From assembly GCF_014206975.1 (NCBI RefSeq), contig NZ_JACHOU010000003.1, forward strand, positions 434,001-498,000: a DNA stretch of 64,000 bases, read 5' to 3'. Each line of letters starts with the position of its first letter. Position 1 is the stretch's first letter. The DNA is from Aminobacter aganoensis. Its GTDB lineage: Bacteria > Pseudomonadota > Alphaproteobacteria > Rhizobiales > Rhizobiaceae. A model generated the notes under the pieces. That model was not told the DNA's origin. It saw nothing but the letters and a program-made list of their open reading frames with translations, and made no database searches. Positions 60,113 to 64,000 of the stretch are shown piece by piece. A program made the position numbers and the translations under genes.

Positions 60113-61033
60113 CTAGTTTTGCTCGCCTTCGGCGCGGCCAAGCGCTGCATATTCGACCGCCAGATAGTCCAGCAGCGCGCGCACGGACGGCAGCAGGCCG
60201 CGGCGTGACGGGAACACTGCGTGGATGATGCCGGTCTTGGGTGCCCAGTCCGGCAGGACGTCGACAAGCGTTCCGGCGGCAAGGTCCGCCCTGACGACCA
60301 TGGTCGGCAGCTGAACCACCCCGACACCGCGCAGTGCCGCGTGGCGCAGCGTCACCATGTCCTCGGTGACGAAGCGCGGGACGTGCGGGATGCGTGCCGT
60401 TGCGCCGCTGGGGCCGTCGAGTCGCCATTCATAGTCGCCATGCACCGGACCCCAGGCGAGACTTGGAAACGTGCTGAGATCGGCGGGAACCACGCCGCCG
60501 GGGCATTGCGCGAGCAATGCGGGGCTGGCGACCAGCCGTTGCGGGCTGTCTGCCAGCACCTTCATGACGAGGTCGCTTTCCTCCAGCGGGGGAAAGCGCA
60601 CGCGGATCGACAGGTCGAACCCCTCGCGGATCACGTCGACGCGCCGGTTGGTGCTCTCGAGATGGACCTCGACCTTCGGGCACTCGGCCATGAAGCCGGC
60701 GATCATCTCGCTGACCTGGAAGTAGACGACGGAGGAGGGGCAGGCCACCCGCACGATGCCTTGCGGCTCGGAGCGGGTCCGCTCGATGACCTCCTGCGCC
60801 GCCTCGGCCTCGATCAGCATGGCGACACAGTGGCGATAGTATTCCATGCCGATCTCGGTGACGGCGAAGCGCCGGGTCGAGCGCTGGATCAGGCGGATGC
60901 CCAGGCGTTCCTCGAGCAGGCCGATGCGCCGGCTGAGCCTCGATCGCGGCATGCCGAGCTTGCGCGCCGCGGCGGCGAAGCCGTTCTGGTCGACGACCTG
61001 GACGAAAAAATAAAGATCATTCAGGTCATGCAT
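60113..61033 (-). CDS. LysR family transcriptional regulator (copy B)
   Basis: A 306-residue LysR protein, HTH FAAAARKLGMPRSRLSRRIGLLEERLG, effector domain with TNRRVDVIREGFDLSIRVRF. It is paralogous to the LysR at 14387-15286. Divergent from the pirin-hydrolase-dioxygenase set, which it probably regulates; relatives next to pirin and YcaC-like genes often respond to quinones or electrophiles. Confidence 0.92.
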   Translation of the reverse strand: MHDLNDLYFFVQVVDQNGFAAAARKLGMPRSRLSRRIGLLEERLGIRLIQRSTRRFAVTEIGMEYYRHCVAMLIEAEAAQEVIERTRSEPQGIVRVACPSSVVYFQVSEMIAGFMAECPKVEVHLESTNRRVDVIREGFDLSIRVRFPPLEESDLVMKVLADSPQRLVASPALLAQCPGGVVPADLSTFPSLAWGPVHGDYEWRLDGPSGATARIPHVPRFVTEDMVTLRHAALRGVGVVQLPTMVVRADLAAGTLVDVLPDWAPKTGIIHAVFPSRRGLLPSVRALLDYLAVEYAALGRAEGEQN

Positions 61034-61153
61034 GGCCGTCGATTGTCTCGTCTGTAGGACAGTGTGACCGAATTCTGGTGTCTACTGCGTTTTGTGTCCT
61101 GCGCATATTCTCTTTGCAACACAACCCGTCGAGGGTTCGCAAGGAGAAAGATG

Positions 61154-62020
61154 ATGAGAAAGATACTAGGGGTCTACAGCGCCTCGTCGCCGCATTGGGT
61201 CGGCGATGGCTTTCCGGTTCGCTCGGTCTTTTCCCAGACGACGCTCGGACAGCATGTCAGCCCTTTCCTGCATCTCGACTATGCCGGCCCGGCCGACTTT
61301 GCGCCGACCGACAGGCCGCGCGGCGTCGGCGTCCATCCGCATCGCGGTTTCGAGACCGTCACCATCGTCTACCAGGGCGAGGTCGAACATCGTGACTCGA
61401 CCGGTGCAGGCGGCCTGATCGGTCCCGGCGACGTCCAGTGGATGACGGCTGCAAAGGGCATCCTGCACGAGGAGTTTCATTCGAAGGCGTTCACCCAACA
61501 AGGTGGCGTGCTCGAGATGATCCAGCTCTGGGTCAACCTGCCGGCCAGGGACAAGAACGCGACCCCCGGCTACCAGACGTTGCTCGATGCCGACATTCCC
61601 GCAGTCAAGCTTGACGACAAGGCCGGCACGCTGCGCGTCATCGCCGGCGACTTCCAGGGCAAGTCTGGACCGGCCCGCACCTTCACGCCGATCAACATGT
61701 GGGATCTCCAGCTCAAGTCCGGTGGCGAGACGTCACTGGAACTGCCGGAGGGCCATGCAGCCGGCCTGGTCGTGCTGCGCGGCAACATCGTCGTCAACGG
61801 CACAGAACTGGTGCACGATGCCCAGTTCGTCCTGCTCGACCGCAGCGGCGGCGAGTTCACCATCGCTGCGTCGAGCGACGCCAGCGTGCTTCTTCTGAGC
61901 GGCGAGCCGATCGACGAGCCTGTCGCCTGGCAAGGACCGTTCGTTATGAACACCCAGGAAGAACTCCAGCAGGCCTTCGCCGATTTCCGGCGCGGCGGCT
62001 TCGGTCGGATCGAAAGCTGA
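61154..62020 (+). CDS. Pirin family protein
   Basis: A 288-residue bicupin. N-terminal cupin metal motif region GVGVHPHRGFETVTIVYQGEVEHRDS contains the His-x-His pair and the downstream Glu/His typical of active quercetinase-type pirins. Further GDVQWMTAAKGILHEE and LEMIQLWVNLPA are hallmark. AAGGAG precedes two adjacent ATGs at 61151 and 61154; the second has better spacing. Likely a quercetinase-like or redox-sensing enzyme. Confidence 0.92.
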   Translation: MRKILGVYSASSPHWVGDGFPVRSVFSQTTLGQHVSPFLHLDYAGPADFAPTDRPRGVGVHPHRGFETVTIVYQGEVEHRDSTGAGGLIGPGDVQWMTAAKGILHEEFHSKAFTQQGGVLEMIQLWVNLPARDKNATPGYQTLLDADIPAVKLDDKAGTLRVIAGDFQGKSGPARTFTPINMWDLQLKSGGETSLELPEGHAAGLVVLRGNIVVNGTELVHDAQFVLLDRSGGEFTIAASSDASVLLLSGEPIDEPVAWQGPFVMNTQEELQQAFADFRRGGFGRIES

Positions 62021-62149
62021 CCGGATGAGATCAAGGGCCCGGCTCCGGCCGGCCCCTTGCAAGCACGGCCCGTACGAGAGCGCGAGCCGAACAGCAGCAA
62101 CGAGCCACTACCCCCAACGAACATGGCTCATCACCCCCAGGAGACGACA

Positions 62150-62836
62150 ATGAGCACGAACAACAACATCGCGAACTTCAACGGCCAGCGCCCGGTCATC
62201 GACCCCAACGACGCCGTGCTGCTGCTGATCGACCACCAGAGCGGCCTGTTCCAGACCGTCGCCGACATGCCGATGACGACGCTGCGCAACCATGCTGCCG
62301 CGCTCGCCAAGATGGCGACGCTCTCCAACATCCCCGTCATCACCACCGCCTCGGTGCCGCAGGGCCCGAACGGCCCGCTGATCCCGGAGATCCATCAGAA
62401 CGCACCGCATGCCAAGTACGTGGCCCGCAAGGGCGAGATCAATGCCTGGGACAATCCCGACTTCGTCGCCGCGGTCAAGGCGACCGGTCGCAACACGCTG
62501 ATCATCGCCGGCACCATCACCAGCGTTTGCATGGCCTTCCCGTCGATCAGCGCCGCCTATGACGGCTACAAGGTCTTCGCCGTGATCGACGCTTCCGGCA
62601 CCTATTCGAAGATGGCGCAGGAGATCACCCTTGCTCGCGTCGTCCAGGCCGGCGTCGTGCCGATGGATACCGCGGCAGTTGCCTCGGAGCTGCAGAAGAC
62701 CTGGCACCGCGAAGACGCCCAGGAATGGGCCGAAGTCTACACCAAGATCTTCCCTCCCTACCAGCTGTTGATCGAGAGCTACCTCAAGGCGCAGCAGGTC
62801 GAGAAGGATCACGAGCAGCTCGACTCGCAGAAATAA
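62150..62836 (+). CDS. Isochorismatase-like cysteine hydrolase (YcaC type), canonical triad
   Basis: A 228-residue hydrolase with Asp28 (LLIDHQ), Lys94 (ARKGEINAW) and Cys127 (TITSVCMAF), the spacing known for YcaC. VIDASGTYSKM and the tail KIFPPYQLLIESYL complete it. The ATG at 62150 follows AGGAG; the ATG at 62123 is an alternative. It is second gene after pirin and a paralogue of the 15409 enzyme, whose Lys position is Arg. Confidence 0.92.
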   Translation: MSTNNNIANFNGQRPVIDPNDAVLLLIDHQSGLFQTVADMPMTTLRNHAAALAKMATLSNIPVITTASVPQGPNGPLIPEIHQNAPHAKYVARKGEINAWDNPDFVAAVKATGRNTLIIAGTITSVCMAFPSISAAYDGYKVFAVIDASGTYSKMAQEITLARVVQAGVVPMDTAAVASELQKTWHREDAQEWAEVYTKIFPPYQLLIESYLKAQQVEKDHEQLDSQK

Positions 62837-62847
62837 GGACGACAGAT

Positions 62848-62871
62848 CTGGCGGGGCATTTGCCCCGCCAG
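62848..62871 (+). terminator. GC-rich hairpin after the YcaC-like gene
   Basis: CTGGCGGGGCA (62848-62858) pairs perfectly with TGCCCCGCCAG (62861-62871), followed by a T-containing stretch (GATTTTG). A plausible intrinsic terminator separating pirin-hydrolase from the dioxygenase gene. Confidence 0.65.
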
Positions 62872-62973
62872 GTCCGATTTTGAGAACACTGCGTCCCGGA
62901 ATGCGCTCTTATAGGGCGATGCAAGAACGACGATATGACTGCTGCAATCACAGAACACATGCAGGAGGCACCA

Positions 62974-63927
62974 ATGACTTTGCAACTGACGGGCATCCAC
63001 CATCTGACCGCGATCACCGCGGACGCGCCGGCGAACCTGCGCTTCTACACCAACACGCTCGGCCTGCGGCTGGTCAAGAAGACGGTCAACCAGGACGACA
63101 CCAGCGCCTACCACCTGTTTTATGCCGACGGCGAAGCGACGCCGGGCACCGACCTGACCTTCTTCGACTGGCCGGTCGGCCGCGAAAGGCGTGGCACGCA
63201 CAGCGTCGCCCGCACGGGCTTGCGGGTTTCGAGCGAAAAGAGCCTGGGCTGGTGGCAGGAGCATCTGAAGCAGTCGGGCGTGGCGGCCAGCGAGATCGCC
63301 GAAATCGCCGGCCATCGCGCCATTGATTTCGAGGATCCCGAAGGCCAGCGCTTCCGCCTCATCGACGATGGCGGCAAGGGCGATGCCCATCCGTGGGCAA
63401 AGAGCCCGGTTCCGGCAGAACACCAGATCAGGGGGCTTGGCCCGATTGCGCTCAGCGTTCCCGACCTTGCGCCCACCGAGCTGGTGCTGACCAAGGTCAT
63501 GAACATGCGCCAGGTGCGCGACCATGCCTCCGCCGACGGCAACGGGCATGTCCACGTCTTTGCCATGGGCGAGGGCGGTCCGGCGGCCGAGCTGCATGTC
63601 GCGGTGGAGCCCAAGCTCCAGCCGGCCCGGCAGGGCGCGGGCGCGGTACACCACGTCGCCTTCCGCACGCCGGACCTGGACTCGATGCATGAATGGACCG
63701 AGCGGCTGGCCAGCGTGCGCCTGCCGTCGAGTGGCGAGGTCGAGCGCTACTATTTCCGCTCGCTCTATTTCCGCGAGCCGAACGGCATCCTGTTCGAGAT
63801 CGCCACCGACGGTCCGGGCTTCACCGCCGACGAGCCGCTGGAAACGCTGGGCGAACGGCTGGCCCTGCCGCCCCTCCTCGAGCCGAAGCGGGCCTCGATC
63901 GAAGCCAAGCTGAAACCGCTTGTTTGA
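62974..63927 (+). CDS. Ring-cleaving dioxygenase, VOC superfamily (MhqO-like)
   Basis: A 317-residue protein of two VOC modules. Metal-ligand regions: [36 protein letters not shown] in module 1, and [19 protein letters not shown] and [16 protein letters not shown] in module 2. MhqO-type proteins are induced by quinones and act as hydroquinone dioxygenases. The ATG at 62974 follows AGGAGG with ideal spacing. With pirin and the YcaC-like hydrolase this suggests a quinone/electrophile detoxification set. Confidence 0.93.
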   Translation: MTLQLTGIHHLTAITADAPANLRFYTNTLGLRLVKKTVNQDDTSAYHLFYADGEATPGTDLTFFDWPVGRERRGTHSVARTGLRVSSEKSLGWWQEHLKQSGVAASEIAEIAGHRAIDFEDPEGQRFRLIDDGGKGDAHPWAKSPVPAEHQIRGLGPIALSVPDLAPTELVLTKVMNMRQVRDHASADGNGHVHVFAMGEGGPAAELHVAVEPKLQPARQGAGAVHHVAFRTPDLDSMHEWTERLASVRLPSSGEVERYYFRSLYFREPNGILFEIATDGPGFTADEPLETLGERLALPPLLEPKRASIEAKLKPLV

Positions 63928-63935
63928 GCGTCACC

Positions 63936-63961
63936 TGCCGGGAGGCGACAACCTCCCGGCA
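63936..63961 (+). terminator. Ten-bp hairpin after the dioxygenase gene
   Basis: TGCCGGGAGG (63936-63945) and CCTCCCGGCA (63952-63961) form a perfect stem with a six-base loop just after the stop. No T-run; may only stabilise the transcript. Confidence 0.5.
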
Positions 63962-63987
63962 ATCGATGACGGTGTGGAGTGAATGAC

Positions 63988-64000
63988 ATGACGAAGCTTC
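63988..64000 (+). CDS. Start of a possible next gene, four codons
   Basis: An ATG at 63988 begins Met-Thr-Lys-Leu, with GGAG a dozen bases upstream, and runs off the window. It would be the next gene downstream of the dioxygenase. Its product cannot be told. Confidence 0.35.

Overview
The window is high-GC DNA from an alphaproteobacterium, most likely a Rhizobiales member of the Mesorhizobium/Aminobacter type. This is inferred from the rpmH-rnpA-yidC order at the left edge, the density of ABC and TRAP solute transporters, a Pmt-type phospholipid methyltransferase, an FdsR-FdsGBA-FdhD-FdsD formate dehydrogenase cluster, and rhizobial-style palindromic intergenic repeats. No phage, IS transposase, rRNA or CRISPR was seen. 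It reads as ordinary chromosome with a metabolically rich accessory load.

Layout. 1-0.54 kb: start of yidC, rnpA and rpmH (minus strand). 0.9-2.4 kb: orphan sensor kinase. 2.4-11.9 kb: two identical tRNA-Arg(ACG) genes, with similar upstream DNA, bracket a BetI-like regulator, a CocE/NonD-type hydrolase, a five-gene peptide-type ABC importer and a GNAT. 12-13.2 kb: ECF sigma factor with a four-helix membrane protein. 13.8-18.7 kb: small redox and hydrolase genes with divergent LysR and HxlR regulators (DHFR-like reductase, YcaC-like hydrolase, LLM flavin oxidoreductase, dinucleotide-binding reductase, GNAT). 18.7-20.2 kb: lrgAB between two small YjdJ-like acetyltransferases. 20.5-24.3 kb: RidA-like protein and a TRAP transporter whose membrane subunits are fused. 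24.4-28.9 kb: small secreted protein, beta-carbonic anhydrase, aldehyde dehydrogenase, MsbA-like exporter. 29.1-35.6 kb: BMP-type nucleoside/nucleobase ABC importer ending in a CodA-like cytosine deaminase, with large palindromic repeats in its intergenic gaps. 35.9-39 kb: small lipoproteins, DMT exporter, CAP-domain protein, hypothetical pair. 39.1-43.4 kb: choline-kinase-like protein plus a dimethylglycine-dehydrogenase-like FAD/GcvT fusion, with a divergent DeoR regulator. 43.4-46.9 kb: two-component system divergent from a phospholipid methyltransferase and a DedA-like protein. 46.9-49.8 kb: three small enzymes or folds beside a hydrolase/pseudo-cyclase/LuxR fusion. 49.9-57 kb: NAD-dependent molybdenum formate dehydrogenase with its LysR regulator. 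57-60 kb: VOC, SRPBCC and DoxX genes, a broken PhnB-like gene, and mrp. 60.1-63.9 kb: LysR regulator divergent from a pirin, YcaC-like hydrolase and MhqO-like dioxygenase set.

Together these encode uptake and catabolism of peptides, nucleobases, methylated amines or choline derivatives, formate and possibly quinones or aromatics, each beside its own regulator. The items most worth follow-up are the hydrolase/pseudo-cyclase/LuxR fusion, the BetI-like operator in a non-betaine locus inside the tRNA-bounded segment, the nucleobase operon with 40- and 49-bp perfect inverted repeats, and the duplicated LysR/YcaC-like modules whose catalytic Lys differs. All product names rest on reading motifs by eye. 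No search or alignment was run.
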